Assembly: GCA_020425885.1 (NCBI GenBank)
Contig: JAGQRA010000353.1
Span: 1-6,728, forward strand
Origin: Planctomycetota bacterium
GTDB lineage: Bacteria > Planctomycetota > UBA1135 > UBA2386
DNA length: 6,728 nucleotides
Direction: 5' to 3'
Part shown: piece by piece, positions 6,300 through 6,728 of the stretch
How positions within the stretch are numbered: the first letter of the stretch is position 1
Layout of the letters: each line of letters starts with the position of its first letter
Program-made: the position numbers and the translations under genes
Notes under the pieces: model-generated
Seen by the model: only the letters and a program-made list of their open reading frames with translations
The model's database searches: none
Told to the model about the DNA's origin: nothing

Positions 6300-6728
6300 A
6301 TGAGTCGTCGCACCGCCGCTGCCCTCGTGATCACCCGCGGCACGGGCACGGAGATCGAGGTATTCCTCGGCGAGCGCTCACCGGAGCTGCGGTTCTTCGG
6401 CGGCTACTGGGCCATGCCCGGCGGCACCGTCGACGAAGGCGACCGCGGCGACGACGAGGCGGCGACGATGCAGGCCTGCGCGCGACGCGAGCTGTTCGAG
6501 GAGACTGGCTTGTCGTGGGGCGAACCGCCGAGCGACCGAGCGACCCTCGAGACGGTCCGTCGCGACATGCTGCGCCGTGATCGCAAGGGCGCGGAGCAGC
6601 CGACCCCGGCGCCGAGTTGGGCCGAGGTGACGGCGGGCCGCGACACCGCGCCGATGCGGCAGCTCTGTCGCATCGAGACGCCGCCGTTCGCCCCCGTCCG
6701 CTACGACACGATCTTCTTCCACGTGCCG
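6300..6728 (+). CDS. Nudix hydrolase, NUDT19-like (partial, 3' end missing)
   Basis: The frame from the ATG at 6300 stays open for 143 codons to the right edge. Residues 39-71 hold a Nudix box: MPGGTVDEGD then RRELFEETGL, with R63, E64, E67 and E68 in the catalytic helix. It departs from G-x5-E-x7-REUxEExGU in two ways: D48 stands where the first Glu is expected, and 14 rather than 7 residues separate it from REL. A later segment, CRIETPPFAPVRYDTIFFHVP (about 123-143), resembles the TPxxxPRRFDTxFF element of the NUDT19 group, whose studied members hydrolyse CoA and acyl-CoA. Nudix enzymes in general cleave nucleoside diphosphates linked to another moiety. The gene starts 52 bp after the cupin on the same strand and is probably co-transcribed. 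No Shine-Dalgarno is visible. The superfamily is sure; the NUDT19 assignment is moderate because the C-terminus is missing. Confidence 0.88.
   Translation, partial: MSRRTAAALVITRGTGTEIEVFLGERSPELRFFGGYWAMPGGTVDEGDRGDDEAATMQACARRELFEETGLSWGEPPSDRATLETVRRDMLRRDRKGAEQPTPAPSWAEVTAGRDTAPMRQLCRIETPPFAPVRYDTIFFHVP

Overview
The window is GC-rich, tightly packed bacterial chromosome. A sampled coding stretch (3001-3060) has 42 of 60 G+C, and a sampled intergenic stretch (2281-2340) has 33 of 60. I see six protein genes and no RNA genes, CRISPR array or insertion sequence. None of the six starts has a convincing Shine-Dalgarno sequence. The host cannot be fixed from this sequence. High GC, absent Shine-Dalgarno sites, a secreted SUMF1-domain protein and a NUDT19-type Nudix protein would fit Planctomycetota or another GC-rich Gram-negative lineage, but this is inference only.

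Left part, minus strand (1-2146): an RluA/RluD-type 23S rRNA pseudouridine synthase gene is followed after 39 bp by the N-terminal 381 codons of a class II aldolase. The aldolase belongs to the bifunctional aldolase/short-chain dehydrogenase type and runs off the left edge. The two genes are probably co-transcribed.

Middle (2147-2478): a 332-bp non-coding divergent region separates the pseudouridine synthase from a rightward gene. It holds three separate inverted repeats, including a near-perfect 21-bp palindrome at 2211-2231, so it is the best place in the window to look for regulation. The rightward gene (2479-3483) is a two-domain response regulator with a receiver and an HD-GYP domain, expected to act on cyclic-di-GMP.

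Right part, plus strand (3484-6728): after a 200-bp gap with GC-rich hairpins comes a predicted secreted 663-residue protein. It has a SUMF1/FGE-sulfatase fold and an additional C-terminal region that I cannot assign. Its stop overlaps the GTG start of a RmlC-like cupin (dTDP-4-dehydrorhamnose 3,5-epimerase family). A Nudix hydrolase resembling NUDT19 follows after 52 bp and runs off the right edge. These three look like one transcription unit.

The genes do not form a recognised pathway, and I found no convincing new defence or mobile system. The most novel items are the SUMF1 protein with its coupled cupin, the inverted repeats in the divergent region, and an Asp-to-Glu change at a usually conserved position of the HD-GYP domain.
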